Of a DNA stretch of 64,000 nucleotides, positions 21,876-31,364 are shown piece after piece. The stretch's first letter is position 1. Each line of letters begins with the position of its first letter. Source of the DNA: Burkholderia aenigmatica (lineage in GTDB: Bacteria; Pseudomonadota; Gammaproteobacteria; Burkholderiales; Burkholderiaceae); contig NZ_CABVQC010000023.1 of the NCBI RefSeq assembly GCF_902499175.1, positions 1 through 64,000 on the forward strand. The letters run 5' to 3'. The notes beneath the pieces are model-generated. The model saw only the letters and a list, made by a program, of their open reading frames with translations. It did no database searches and was not told where the DNA came from. Both the position numbers and the translations under genes were made by a program.

Positions 21876-23489
21876 TCAACGCCCCTGCGTCTCCGCGCAA
21901 GCCGCTTCGATCCGGCGGCGCACCGACATGTCGGCATGCGCGTGCCCGTCGGTGTCGTCACCCGCTTCGGTAGCCGCCCGCCGCCCACCGAGAAACACAA
22001 ACACCACCCCCGCACACAGCACGGTGACGACCGCCAGCCCGACCAACAACCGATCGAACGCATGCGTGTAACTCGCGAGCAACGCCGCATGCCCGACACC
22101 CGGCAGCGCAGCCGCCGCACCCGCGAGATCGCCGGTTGCAAGCCGCGCGGCCGCACGCAGCGTCGCGTCCGGCGTGCCGGCAGCGCCTGCTGCCTGCGTC
22201 AGCCCCGTCCGCGCGAGCGCGGCCAGTACCGCCCCGACGATCGCGAGCGCGATCCCCTCGCCGGCCACGCGCGTCGTACTGAAGATCCCGGTCGCCATCC
22301 CCGCACGCTCCTTCGGCACGACGCTCACCGACAGCCCGTCCATCAGCCCCCACGGCATGCCGGCCCCGACGCCGATCGCCAGCATCGGCCCGATCGCTGC
22401 GGGCCCCGCGCCGCCGCGCAGCGCGACGCCCAGCCACACGAGCCCGCCCGCCGCGATCAGGAGCCCGAGCCCCGAGATCACGCCGGCCGACAGCCAGCGC
22501 GTGAGCGTCGCCGCGACGAGCGGCACGACCAGCATCGGCGCGGAAATCGCAAGCATCAGCCAGCCGGCGTCGATCTCGCTGAAGCCGTCGATGCCGATGA
22601 AGCGCAGCGGCAGCACGACGAGCAGCACGATGTAGCAGCAGCAGGTCGACACCGGCAGCACCTGCACGCCGACGAAGCGCGCGATCCGGAACAGCGACAG
22701 GTCGAGCATCGGCCGCGCGACCCGCGTCTCGATCATCACGAACGCGCAGGCGCCGAGCGCGGCACCGGCCAGCAGCGCGATCACGAGTGTGCTCGACCAG
22801 CCGCGCGCGGGCGCCTCGATCACGCCGAACGTGAACAGCGTCAGCGCGGCGGTGAACGCGGTCGTACCGGGCCAGTCGAGCCCCGTCGCGTGCGGGTCGC
22901 GCGACTCGTGCATGCGCGGCAGCCCGACGCCGAGCGACAGCACGCCGGCCACCGCGCTCGTCACGAAGATCGCGCGCCAGCCGTAATGCCCGATCAGCGC
23001 GCCGGCCAGCACGGGCCCGAACGCGAGCCCGATCCCGAAGGTCGTGCCGAGCAGGCTGAACGCGCGCGTGCGCGCCGCGCCGTCGAACTCCTGCGCGAGC
23101 GCGGCCGTGCCGCCCGCGAGCGCCGCGGCCGCCGCGAGCCCTTGCGCAGCGCGCAGCAGGTCGACCGCGAGCATCGACGGCGCGAACGCGAGCGCAACCG
23201 ACATCAGCGTGAAGCCGCCAACGCCGATCGCGAACAGGCGCTTGCGGCCGAACTGGTCGGCCAGCGCGCCCGCCGCCATCAGAAAGCTGCCGAACGCGAG
23301 CATGAACGCGTTGGTGATCCAGTTCATCGCGACCGTGCCGCCGTGCAGGTCGCGGCCAATCGCGGGCGTCGCGACCGCGCCGCCCGAAAACGACAGCGGC
23401 AGCGCGACGGCGGCCAGGCAGACGGCGGCCAGCACCCACGCGCGCCGGCGTGCCGACTGAGCCGAAGCGGCTGAAAAAGGCTGATCCAT
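21876..23489 (-). CDS. MFS drug efflux transporter (DHA2, 14 transmembrane helices)
   Basis: A 537-residue major facilitator protein of the QacA/EmrB branch, a proton-driven exporter in the inner membrane. The helix 2-3 loop has GALADQFGRKRLF (motif A), and helix 5 has GTTFGIGLAFGPVLAGALIGHYGWR, the antiporter motif C. About 14 hydrophobic segments are visible. Two ATGs abut (23492, 23489); GAGGAG at 23495-23500 is five bases from the second, which is preferred. It is divergent from a LysR regulator that probably controls it; the exported compound is unknown. Confidence 0.88.
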   Translation of the reverse strand: MDQPFSAASAQSARRRAWVLAAVCLAAVALPLSFSGGAVATPAIGRDLHGGTVAMNWITNAFMLAFGSFLMAAGALADQFGRKRLFAIGVGGFTLMSVALAFAPSMLAVDLLRAAQGLAAAAALAGGTAALAQEFDGAARTRAFSLLGTTFGIGLAFGPVLAGALIGHYGWRAIFVTSAVAGVLSLGVGLPRMHESRDPHATGLDWPGTTAFTAALTLFTFGVIEAPARGWSSTLVIALLAGAALGACAFVMIETRVARPMLDLSLFRIARFVGVQVLPVSTCCCYIVLLVVLPLRFIGIDGFSEIDAGWLMLAISAPMLVVPLVAATLTRWLSAGVISGLGLLIAAGGLVWLGVALRGGAGPAAIGPMLAIGVGAGMPWGLMDGLSVSVVPKERAGMATGIFSTTRVAGEGIALAIVGAVLAALARTGLTQAAGAAGTPDATLRAAARLATGDLAGAAAALPGVGHAALLASYTHAFDRLLVGLAVVTVLCAGVVFVFLGGRRAATEAGDDTDGHAHADMSVRRRIEAACAETQGR

Positions 23490-23544
23490 CATCGCTCCTC
23501 GAAAAGCCGGCGCGGATGCGCCGTCAGAGCGACAGAAGATAAAT

Positions 23545-23557
23545 CCGATTCAATCGG
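23545..23557. promoter_or_regulatory. Palindromic operator candidate between MFS and LysR genes
   Basis: CCGATTCAATCGG is a perfect 13-bp inverted repeat in the 141-base divergent region, set in AT-rich DNA. It is placed where a LysR protein could control both genes. Confidence 0.5.
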
Positions 23558-23630
23558 CGAAAAACCACGCAAAGCTCCGGATATAACGGACTAGAATTCC
23601 GCAATCTACTCAGCTACGCGCCGCGGGCGC

Positions 23631-24530
23631 ATGCTCTTCGAATCGATGGAAAACCTCACCGGCATCGTCGCCTTCGTCCGCACCGCCGAGGCGTTGAGCT
23701 TCGTCGCGGCTGGCCGCGCGCTCGGCATCTCGGCGTCGGCGGTCGGCAAGACGATCGCGAAACTCGAGCAGTCGCTCGGCGTGCGCCTGTTCAACCGCAC
23801 GACGCGGCGCGTCACGCTCACCGACGAGGGGCGGCACTTCTACGAACGCTGCCAGCGGATCCTCGAGGATTTCCGCGATGCGGAGGCGACCGTGACGGCA
23901 TCGGCGCAGCGCCCGCGCGGCAAGCTGCGCGTGAGCCTGCCGGTGATCGGCTACCGGTTCCTGCTGCCGGTGCTGCCCGAATTCCGGCAGCGCTACCCGG
24001 ACGTCGAGCTCGATCTCGATTTCAACGACCGGATGGTGGATGTCGTCGAAGGTGGCTTCGACGCAGTGATCCGCAGCGGCCCACTGTCCGATTCGAGCCT
24101 GATGTCGCGGCGGCTCGGCCCGTTCGCGTTCGTGCTGTGCGCAACGCCCGCCTATCTCGCGCAGGCCGGCACGCCGCGCGCGCCGCGCGATCTCGAAGCG
24201 CACGAATGCGTGCGCTACTGCTTCCCGACCACCGGCAAGCTGCAGGACTGGGCGCTCGCGGCCGACGACGGCACGCCGCTGAAGCTGCGCACCGCGATAA
24301 CCTGCAACAACATGGAGGCCCTGCGCGGCACCGTGCTCGCAGGGCTCGGCATCGGCTACATGCCCGACTTCCTCGCACGCGACGCGCTCGAAACAGGCCT
24401 GCTCGTCACCGTGCTCGACGACTACCGGATCGCGCCGGGGCAATTCTCGATCGTGTGGCCGTCGAGCCGGCAGTTGTCGCCAAAGCTGCGCGTGCTCGTC
24501 GATTTTCTGTGCGAGCGGCTGTTCAAGTAG
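23631..24530 (+). CDS. LysR-family transcriptional regulator
   Basis: A 299-residue regulator. The N-terminal winged helix-turn-helix is FVRTAEALSFVAAGRALGISASAVGKTIAKLEQSLGVRLFNRTTRRVTLT (about residues 14-65, written here as the region and not for quotation), followed by the linker helix. The periplasmic-binding-like effector domain starts at about residue 90 (GKLRVSLPVIGYRFLLP). An in-frame ATG 15 bases downstream (MENLTGIV) is a plausible alternative start. It is divergent from the MFS gene and presumably senses a substrate of that pump. Confidence 0.9.
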   Translation: MLFESMENLTGIVAFVRTAEALSFVAAGRALGISASAVGKTIAKLEQSLGVRLFNRTTRRVTLTDEGRHFYERCQRILEDFRDAEATVTASAQRPRGKLRVSLPVIGYRFLLPVLPEFRQRYPDVELDLDFNDRMVDVVEGGFDAVIRSGPLSDSSLMSRRLGPFAFVLCATPAYLAQAGTPRAPRDLEAHECVRYCFPTTGKLQDWALAADDGTPLKLRTAITCNNMEALRGTVLAGLGIGYMPDFLARDALETGLLVTVLDDYRIAPGQFSIVWPSSRQLSPKLRVLVDFLCERLFK

Positions 24531-24617
24531 CCGCGGACGGACGCCTCGACCAGCGTCCAACCCGCCGCCCGTACGGCACGACAGAACGCCGCTGTGCGGC
24601 AGCATCCCGCGCGCGCC

Positions 24618-25412
24618 TCAGTCCGCCGCGATCCGCTCCGCTTCCGCCTGCGGCAGCAACGCATCACTGTCATCCTTCAACCCGACGCCCGTCAGCCCGA
24701 GGCGACGCGCGTGCGTCATCAGGTAATGCAGCTTGTGCGCGGCCCCCGCGTACGGTAGCCCTTCGGGCCGCACGTTCGAGATGCAGTTGCGCAATGCGTC
24801 GTGGCAACCGACCTTCGGCGCCCAGGTCAGGTACACGCCGAGGCTGTCCGGCGAGCTGAGCCCCGGCCGTTCGCCGATCAGCATCGCGACGACCTTCGCG
24901 CGCAGCAATTCGCCGATCTCGTCGCCGAGCGCGACGCGCGCCTGCGTCGCGACCACCACCGGGCCGATCCGCCAGCCGTCCGCATCGAGCCGCGGCCTTA
25001 TGGCCTGCAACAACGGCAGCGCCTGTTTCGCGGCCGCGAACGCCGACAGCCCGTCGCCGACCACGAACACGACGTCGGGCGCATCGTCGAGCGCCGCGCC
25101 ATAGCCGGCAAGTAGGCCGCGGCTGTCATTCGACAGCTTGCGGCCGAGGTCGGGCCGGCGCAGATAATGGTCGCGATCCGGTGCGGCGCTCTGCACACCG
25201 AGCGTCGGCAGCAGGCCGGCCGCCTCGATCTCCCGCCGCAGCGCATCCGCATCGAGCGGCTGGTGCACCGCGTCGCGCGCCTGCGCGTGCGACAGGTTGA
25301 ACGCGAGCAGCGGCGCGGTCGGCAGGCTGTTGCCCGCGCGGCCGAGCGCGATCCGTGCATTCGTGAACGATTTCAACTGCGCCCACGGGTTCTTCTCGAC
25401 GGCGTCGCTCAT
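24618..25412 (-). CDS. eutC: Ethanolamine ammonia-lyase small subunit
   Basis: A 264-residue small subunit that, with EutB, forms the adenosylcobalamin-dependent enzyme splitting ethanolamine into acetaldehyde and ammonia. Recognisable parts are FTNARIALGRAGNSLPT, FNLSHAQARDAVH, the cobalamin-proximal ERPGLSSPDSLGVYLTW and GCHDALRNCISNVRPEGL. Its ATG at 25412 overlaps the eutB TGA (ATGA), so the subunits are translationally coupled. No genes for a microcompartment shell or the EutA reactivase are near, so acetaldehyde is handled in the cytosol. Confidence 0.96.
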   Translation of the reverse strand: MSDAVEKNPWAQLKSFTNARIALGRAGNSLPTAPLLAFNLSHAQARDAVHQPLDADALRREIEAAGLLPTLGVQSAAPDRDHYLRRPDLGRKLSNDSRGLLAGYGAALDDAPDVVFVVGDGLSAFAAAKQALPLLQAIRPRLDADGWRIGPVVVATQARVALGDEIGELLRAKVVAMLIGERPGLSSPDSLGVYLTWAPKVGCHDALRNCISNVRPEGLPYAGAAHKLHYLMTHARRLGLTGVGLKDDSDALLPQAEAERIAAD

Positions 25413-26806
25413 GCCGAAATCCCCATCCAGTCGCTCGCGCCCGCGAGCAGCGGCACGCGCGACGTCGCGGTGCGCAATGCGCCGTGCGCGTCGGCGATCT
25501 CCATCGTCTCCAGCCACTCCTCGAATTCCGGCGCGCGGCGCAACCCGAGCACTTCGCGCACGTAGAGCTGATCGTGGAACGACGTGCTCTGGTAGTTCAG
25601 CATCACGTCGTCCGCGCCCGGAATCCCCATGATGAAGTTGATGCCGGCCGCGCCGAGCAGCGTGAGCAGCGTGTCCATGTCGTCCTGGTCGGCTTCCGCG
25701 TGGTTCGTGTAGCAGATGTCGCAGCCCATCGGCACGCCGAGCAGCTTCCCGCAGAAGTGATCCTCGAGCCCCGCGCGGATGATCTGCTTGCCGTCGTACA
25801 GGTATTCGGGCCCGATGAAGCCGACCACCGTGTTCACGAGGAACGGCTCGAACTTGCGCGCCACCGCATACGCGCGCACTTCGCAGGTCTGCTGGTCGAC
25901 CCCGAAGTGCGCATTCGCCGACAGCGCGCTGCCCTGGCCCGTCTCGAAGTACATGAGATTGTTGCCGACGGTGCCGCGCCTGAGCGACAACGCGGCCTCG
26001 CGGGCCTCGCCGAGCAGCGCGAGCGAGATCCCGAAACTCGCGTTCGCCTTCTCGGTGCCCGCGATCGACTGGAACACGAGATCGACCGGCGCGCCCTTCT
26101 CGATCGCCGCGATCGTGTTGGTCACGTGCGTGAGCACGCACGACTGCGTCGGCACGCCGTAGCGTTCGCGAAACCCGTCGATCATCGCGAGCAGCTTCAC
26201 GATCGCCGCGAGGCTGTCGGTGGCCGGGTTGATGCCGATCATCGCGTCGCCGCAGCCGTACATCAGCCCGTCGAGCATCGATGCGGCGATCCCCTTCACG
26301 TCGTCGGTCGGGTGATTCGGCTGCAGCCGCACCGACATCCGGCCCGGTAGCCCGACCGTGTTGCGAAAGCGCGTGACGACGCGGCGCTTCCGCGCCGCCG
26401 CGATCAGGTCCTGGTTGCGCATCAGCTTCGACACGGCCGCCACCATCTCGGGCGTGAGGCCCGGCGCGATCCGTTCGAGCGCCGCGCCGTCGGCCGCCGG
26501 CGACAGCAGCCAGTTGCGGAAATCGCCGACGGTGAGATGCGAGATTTCCGCGAATGCCTGCGCGTCGTGATCGTCGACGATGAGGCGCGTGACCTCGTCG
26601 TCTTCATACGGGATCACCGCTTCGTTCAGGAATGCCTTCAGCGGCACGCCCGCGAGCGCGATCTTCGCGGCGACACGCTCCTCCTCGCTCGCCGCCGCGA
26701 CACCGGCGAGCTGGTCGCCGGAACGCAGCGGGCTCGCCTTCGCGAGCAGCGTCTTCAGATCCGCGAAACGGTACGTGCGCGGACCGATCGTCTCCGTATA
26801 GGACAT
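25409..26806 (-). CDS. eutB: Ethanolamine ammonia-lyase large subunit
   Basis: A 465-residue TIM-barrel subunit carrying the active site. Family signatures include YGCGDAMIGINPATDS, TQSCVLTHVTNT, NLMYFETGQGSALSANAHFG, VDQQTCEVRAYA and MGCDICYTNHAEADQDDM. GGAGGAG precedes the ATG. It is in the order eat-eutB-eutC on the minus strand, with 93 bases between eat and eutB and an overlap to eutC, so a single transcript is likely. Confidence 0.97.
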   Translation of the reverse strand: MSYTETIGPRTYRFADLKTLLAKASPLRSGDQLAGVAAASEEERVAAKIALAGVPLKAFLNEAVIPYEDDEVTRLIVDDHDAQAFAEISHLTVGDFRNWLLSPAADGAALERIAPGLTPEMVAAVSKLMRNQDLIAAARKRRVVTRFRNTVGLPGRMSVRLQPNHPTDDVKGIAASMLDGLMYGCGDAMIGINPATDSLAAIVKLLAMIDGFRERYGVPTQSCVLTHVTNTIAAIEKGAPVDLVFQSIAGTEKANASFGISLALLGEAREAALSLRRGTVGNNLMYFETGQGSALSANAHFGVDQQTCEVRAYAVARKFEPFLVNTVVGFIGPEYLYDGKQIIRAGLEDHFCGKLLGVPMGCDICYTNHAEADQDDMDTLLTLLGAAGINFIMGIPGADDVMLNYQSTSFHDQLYVREVLGLRRAPEFEEWLETMEIADAHGALRTATSRVPLLAGASDWMGISA

Positions 26807-26836
26807 CTGCGAGTCTCCTCCATGCCAAAAGCCGAC

Positions 26837-26862
26837 GGCGCGCCCGTTCGACGGGGCGCGCC
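26837..26862 (-). promoter_or_regulatory. GC hairpin between eat and eutB
   Basis: A 9-bp stem (GGCGCGCCC at 26837-26845, GGGCGCGCC at 26854-26862) with an eight-base loop lies between two cistrons and has no T-run. It probably marks an RNA processing or stability point that sets different levels of permease and lyase; that role is inference. Confidence 0.45.
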
Positions 26863-26899
26863 GGATGCCGTCAGAAACGGCCCTTCACTTTCATCCCGC

Positions 26900-28312
26900 T
26901 CACTCCTCCAGCAGTGCGTCGCCCGGCGCACTCGCGCGCTGCGAACGCGTCGCGAGGAAGTACGCGTAGCCGAACGCGAGGAAGCCGACGAACACCAGCG
27001 CGACCAGCCCGTTGAAGTAAATCATGGTTCCGAGACAGACGAGCGCAGCCAGGATCGCGAACGCCGGGAACATCGGGTACAGCGGCGCGCGGAACGGCCG
27101 TTCGAGATTCGGTTGCGAGCGGCGCAGCTTGAACAGCGACGCCATGCTCACGATATACATCACGATCGCACCGAATACCGACATCGTCACGATATTCGCG
27201 GTCAGCGTCTGCCCGCCGAACTGGATCAGCTCGTCGCTGTAGATCGCCGCGATGCCGACCACGCCGCCCGCGAGGATCGCGCGGTAAGGCGTCTTGAAGC
27301 GCGGATGCACCTTCGCGAGCCATTCGGGCAGGTAGCCTTCGCGGGCCAGCGCGAAGATCTGGCGCGAATAGCCGAGGATGATCCCGTGGAACGACGCGAC
27401 CAGCCCGAACAGCCCGAGCCATACGAGCATGTGCATCCAGCCGCTGTTCGCGCCGACGATGTACTTCATCGCCTGCGGCAGCGGATCGTTGATGTTCGCG
27501 AGCTTGGTCCAGTCGCCCGCGCCGCCGGCGAACACCATCACGCCGACCGCGAGCGCAACGAGGGTCAGGATCCCGGCCACGTACGCGATCGGGATCGAGC
27601 GCTTCGGGTTCTTCGCTTCCTCGGCGGCCATCGCGACGCCTTCGATCGCGAGGAAAAACCAGATCGCGAACGGGATCGCCGCGAACATCCCGTGGAACGC
27701 GCCCACGCTGAAATGATCGGCGCCCGACCAGCCGCCCTTCATGAAGTTGCTCCACGCAAAGCCCGGCGACACGACACCCATGAACACCAGCAGCTCGAAG
27801 ATCGCGAGCAGCGTGACGACGAGCTCGAAGGTCGCCGCGATCTGCACGCCGACGATGTTCAGCGCCATGAACACGAGATACGCGCCCATCGCCGCATGTT
27901 TCGGCTCCAGCCCCGGAAACTGCACGTGCAGGTACGCGCCGATCGCGAGCGCGATCGCGGGCGGCGCGAACACGAACTCGACGAGCGTCGCCGCGCCGGC
28001 GAGATAGCCGCCGGTCGGGCCGAACGCACGGCGCGCATACGCGAACGGGCCGCCCGCGTGCGGGATCGACGTCGTCAGCTCGGTGAAACTGAAGATGAAG
28101 GTCGTGTACATCGCCGCGACGAACAGCGCGGTGACGACGAAGCCCAGCGTGCCGGCGCTCGCCCAGCCGTAGCTCCAGCCGAAGTATTCGCCGGAAATCA
28201 CGAGGCCGACCGCGATGCCCCACAGTTGCCAGGTCCCGAGCGTCTGCTGCAGCGCGGGCTGGCCGGACGACTTGGCGCCGGCGGCGGGCCGGCCATTCGA
28301 CTCTGCTTTCAT
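26900..28312 (-). CDS. eat: Ethanolamine permease (APC family)
   Basis: A 470-residue APC-family transporter with about 12 hydrophobic segments; it would bring ethanolamine across the inner membrane. The first helices hold LWGIAVGLVISGEYFGWSYG, ELTTSIPHAGGPFAYARRAFGP and FAPPAIALAIGAYLH, matching the ethanolamine permease branch. GAGGAGAGA precedes the ATG. Its place directly ahead of eutBC supports the assignment over generic amino-acid permeases. Confidence 0.93.
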   Translation of the reverse strand: MKAESNGRPAAGAKSSGQPALQQTLGTWQLWGIAVGLVISGEYFGWSYGWASAGTLGFVVTALFVAAMYTTFIFSFTELTTSIPHAGGPFAYARRAFGPTGGYLAGAATLVEFVFAPPAIALAIGAYLHVQFPGLEPKHAAMGAYLVFMALNIVGVQIAATFELVVTLLAIFELLVFMGVVSPGFAWSNFMKGGWSGADHFSVGAFHGMFAAIPFAIWFFLAIEGVAMAAEEAKNPKRSIPIAYVAGILTLVALAVGVMVFAGGAGDWTKLANINDPLPQAMKYIVGANSGWMHMLVWLGLFGLVASFHGIILGYSRQIFALAREGYLPEWLAKVHPRFKTPYRAILAGGVVGIAAIYSDELIQFGGQTLTANIVTMSVFGAIVMYIVSMASLFKLRRSQPNLERPFRAPLYPMFPAFAILAALVCLGTMIYFNGLVALVFVGFLAFGYAYFLATRSQRASAPGDALLEE

Positions 28313-28601
28313 CGGACTCTCTCCTCAAAGGCGCCAGGCCTGCCGGCCTGCGCGACTGAGAATCGATGCTAGAGAGTCATTAAACGACGTGTTATCGAAA
28401 TTCGGCAAAGATCGCGGCTGACATTTCGCTGACGGAAACGCAGACACGGCGCGACGGACGAAGCCGATCGGCAAGGCGCCCGCGCGCAGCCGGATACGCC
28501 GTTGCGGCCTGTGCCGGCTCCGGCCGAGTGGTCGTACGCATGCGAGACGACGCGCGAACGGACGCTGTCGCGTGCCGTTCGCGCGCCATGGGATGCAAGC
28601 A
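28313..28601. other. Intergenic region upstream of the eat-eutBC operon
   Basis: This part of the 349-base gap holds the control region of the ethanolamine operon. It includes an AT-richer segment at about 28360-28430. I see no consensus sigma-70 or sigma-54 hexamers and no coding sequence. Confidence 0.45.
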
Positions 28602-28608
28602 CTGGCGT

Positions 28609-28651
28609 GTGCAGCACCATCCGGCCGCCCGACGCGACCGGACGGCTGCAC
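28609..28651 (-). terminator. Long hairpin after the MscS-like gene (possible terminator)
   Basis: On the minus strand GTGCAGC-CGTCCGG pairs with CCGGATG-GTGCTGCAC (arms at 28645-28651/28609-28615 plus an inner stem), starting 10 bases after the channel gene stop. There is no U-tract, so it would need Rho or serve as a 3' barrier. Confidence 0.45.
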
Positions 28652-28661
28652 GAGCGTGGCG

Positions 28662-30125
28662 TTACTGCCCGCCGCTGCGCTGGTTGAACCAGCGGTCGAG
28701 CAGCTTGCCGGCCGCTTCGCGGCCGCCGAGGCCGAACGACAGCGCCACCGCCACCGCGATCGCGCCGAGCACGAGGCCGAACGCGAGCTGGACGATCTCG
28801 TTCGCGATGCCCATCGCGCGCAGCCCCATTGCGAACACGAGGCCCAGGATCGCAAATTGCGCGATGCGCGCGAACAGTACGCTGTGCTCACGGTCGGCCT
28901 GCTCGATCACGCGGCGCGCGAGGCCCGCGAGCCACACGCCGATCACGAGGATCACGCCGCCCATCAGCACGTGGCCGCCGAATTCGATGAACAGCGTGAC
29001 GACGTCGCGCACCTGCGAGAAGCCGAGCCGGTTCGCGGCTTCGACCGACGCGAACAGCATCGCGAAGAACACGATCAGCCGCGCCACCAGCACCGACGGC
29101 TGCAGGATTCCCGAGAACACGCGCTCGACGCCGAGCACGGCCGGCAGCCCGTCGGCGCCCGCGGCTTCCAGCAGCTTCTGCGCGAGCGACGCGACGAAGC
29201 GCGCGAAGTAGAACGTCACCAGCACGATCACGATCGCCGCGACGATGTCCGGCACCGCGCCGAGGAACTGGTTCAGCATGTTGGTGGCCGGCACCGAGAT
29301 CGCGTCGATCTTCAGCGCGTCGAGCGCGGAGATCAGCGTCGGCACGAACACGAACACGTAGACGATCGTGCCGATCAGGCTCGACACGCGCACGGGCGTC
29401 GGGCTGTCGAGGCGCTGCGTGAGGCGGTCGGCGCCGGCGGCGACCAGCAGGTTCGTCACGAGGCCGCGCAGCACGCGCGCGACGATCCAGCCGACGATGC
29501 CGATCACCGCGGCCGCGAACAGGTTCGGCACGATCGCGAGCAGCTTGTCGACCATCCCCTGCACGGGCGACAGCAGCCCCGACAGCGCGAACGATGCGAG
29601 GATCGCCGGCAGGAACATCAGGATCACGAGCCAGAACAGCACGTCGCCGAGATAGCCGCTCATCGGCTGCATGCCGGCGCCTTCGGACAGCTTGTCGTCG
29701 ATCTTGCTCGCCTTCAGCGCGCGGTTCGCGAGGCTGCGCAGCAGCGACGCGATGAGCCACGCGATCAGCGTCAGCGCCGCGCCGCCGATCAGGTTCGGCA
29801 GGTAGTTGACGATGTGCGTGACGAGCAGCGAGAACGGGTTGGAGACCGCGTACAGGTTGAGCACGTTGAAGATGCCCACCGCGGTGACGAGCAGCACGAG
29901 CCAGAACAGGCCGCCCGCGATGATGCGCTCGACATAGGCGCCCTGGCCGGTGCTTTCGTTGATCCGCTGATCGACCTTCAGCGCGCCGAGCAGGCGCATC
30001 GCGCCGGCCCGCACCACGACGGCGATCAGCCAGCCGATCACCAGGATGCCGATCGCGCCGGCGATCTTTGGCAGATACCCCCCTAGCGTGGTCTGCAGCG
30101 ACGTGATGAAGCTGGAAGCATCCAT
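28662..30125 (-). CDS. MscS-like multi-helix membrane protein (CmpX type)
   Basis: A 487-residue integral membrane protein with about 10-12 hydrophobic segments. It is built of repeated helix pairs of the 'conserved TM helix' type: GYLPKIAGAIGILVIGWLIA, YLPNLIGGAALTLIAWLIAS, IVPNLFAAAVIGIVGWIVAR and AVPDIVAAIVIVLVTFYFAR share a pattern, so at least four units can be read. This resembles the Pseudomonas CmpX-type proteins linked to envelope stress and cyclic-di-GMP, and it is annotated as a mechanosensitive channel in many genomes. The start at 30125 follows GGGAGAAGAAG; an in-frame ATG 39 bases upstream is less likely. Confidence 0.8.
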   Translation of the reverse strand: MDASSFITSLQTTLGGYLPKIAGAIGILVIGWLIAVVVRAGAMRLLGALKVDQRINESTGQGAYVERIIAGGLFWLVLLVTAVGIFNVLNLYAVSNPFSLLVTHIVNYLPNLIGGAALTLIAWLIASLLRSLANRALKASKIDDKLSEGAGMQPMSGYLGDVLFWLVILMFLPAILASFALSGLLSPVQGMVDKLLAIVPNLFAAAVIGIVGWIVARVLRGLVTNLLVAAGADRLTQRLDSPTPVRVSSLIGTIVYVFVFVPTLISALDALKIDAISVPATNMLNQFLGAVPDIVAAIVIVLVTFYFARFVASLAQKLLEAAGADGLPAVLGVERVFSGILQPSVLVARLIVFFAMLFASVEAANRLGFSQVRDVVTLFIEFGGHVLMGGVILVIGVWLAGLARRVIEQADREHSVLFARIAQFAILGLVFAMGLRAMGIANEIVQLAFGLVLGAIAVAVALSFGLGGREAAGKLLDRWFNQRSGGQ

Positions 30126-30401
30126 TTCTTCTTCTCCCGAAAACGTGGTGTTGCGATTGAACATCGACGAACTACCTGCGTACTTCGAAAAGCGTGCTGC
30201 CCCGACGGAGCAACTTACCCGAGAAAAATGACGCGATCACCCGATTTCACCGTCTTTAACTTTAGTCATTGATCGCAGAGGGACAAGACCCTATTTCGTC
30301 AAAATAAAAAGGGCCTGACTTGTCGGCCGCCCACGCATTTCCGCAAGATTTATCAATTCGGGCCGTGCTACCGTGACGTCGGTTCCTGCCCGGACACGCC
30401 G

Positions 30402-31280
30402 ATGACCGTCGAAACGAAGCCCGATCCGCCCGCCTGGATCCGCTACGCGGCCAGCGTGGCGCGCGTCCACGAGTACATCCGCGCGCACCTCGACGGCCCG
30501 CTCGACCTGAACCGGCTCGCCGAAGTCGCATGCCTGTCGCCGTATCACTGGCAGCGCGTCTATCGCGCGCTGTACGGCGAATCGATCGTGCTGACGGTGC
30601 GGCGGATGCGGATCGTGCGCGCGTCCGAGGATCTCGTATGCACGACGCGGCCGATCGACGAGATCGCACGGCGCGCGGGCTACGGTTCGACGCACGCGTT
30701 CGCGCGGGCGTTTCGCGACGCATACGGCGTGCCGCCCGTGCAGCACCGGCGCACGGGCAGCCACCGGCCCATCTATCCGCTACAACGAGGAGAAGAAGAC
30801 ATGTTCAAGCATGAAGTCGAGATCCGGCGATTGCCGGAGTTGCATGGCTATGCCGTGGCGCACACCGGGCCGTACATGAAGGTCAGCGACGCATTCATGC
30901 GAATCGGCGCATGGATCGGGCAACACGGGCTGATCGGCCCGGGCGCGAAGATGATCGGCATTTTTTACGATGACCCGGACACGACGCCCGAAGCGCAGTT
31001 GCGCGCAAAAGCCTGCTTCATGCCGGCCAACGGCGCGCCGGACGTCGAACCCGCGCCGCCGGTGGAGCGCGCGACGGTGGCGGGCGGCGAATACGCGGTG
31101 TTGCTGCATACGGGGCCGTATGCGGACCTGAAGGCGGCCTACCAGTGGCTCTACGGCGACTGGCTGCGTCACTCGGGCCGCGAAGCCGCCAACGCGCCGC
31201 CGTTCGAGCTGTATCTCAATTCGCCGATGGATACCGCGCCAGCCGATCTGCGCACCGAGCTCTACCTGCCGCTGCGCTGA
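30402..31280 (+). CDS. AraC-GyrI fusion transcriptional regulator
   Basis: A 292-residue regulator with its DNA-binding part first: two helix-turn-helices (DLNRLAEVACLSPYHWQRVY and IDEIARRAGYGSTHAFARAFRDAYG) at about residues 35-115. A linker then leads to a GyrI/BacR-type effector domain from about residue 128 (HEVEIRRLPELHGYAVAHTGPY), repeated in style near the end (VAGGEYAVLLHTGPYADL). Such domains bind hydrophobic small molecules or drugs. It is divergent from the MscS-like gene across 276 bases in which I see no clear operator. Confidence 0.9.
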   Translation: MTVETKPDPPAWIRYAASVARVHEYIRAHLDGPLDLNRLAEVACLSPYHWQRVYRALYGESIVLTVRRMRIVRASEDLVCTTRPIDEIARRAGYGSTHAFARAFRDAYGVPPVQHRRTGSHRPIYPLQRGEEDMFKHEVEIRRLPELHGYAVAHTGPYMKVSDAFMRIGAWIGQHGLIGPGAKMIGIFYDDPDTTPEAQLRAKACFMPANGAPDVEPAPPVERATVAGGEYAVLLHTGPYADLKAAYQWLYGDWLRHSGREAANAPPFELYLNSPMDTAPADLRTELYLPLR

Positions 31281-31364
31281 TCGACGGGCCGTGCGCCGGC
31301 CCTGAAACGAAGCGCGCCGGCCGGCGTTCCCACGCCGCCGGCGCGCATGCGCGGACAAACTGAC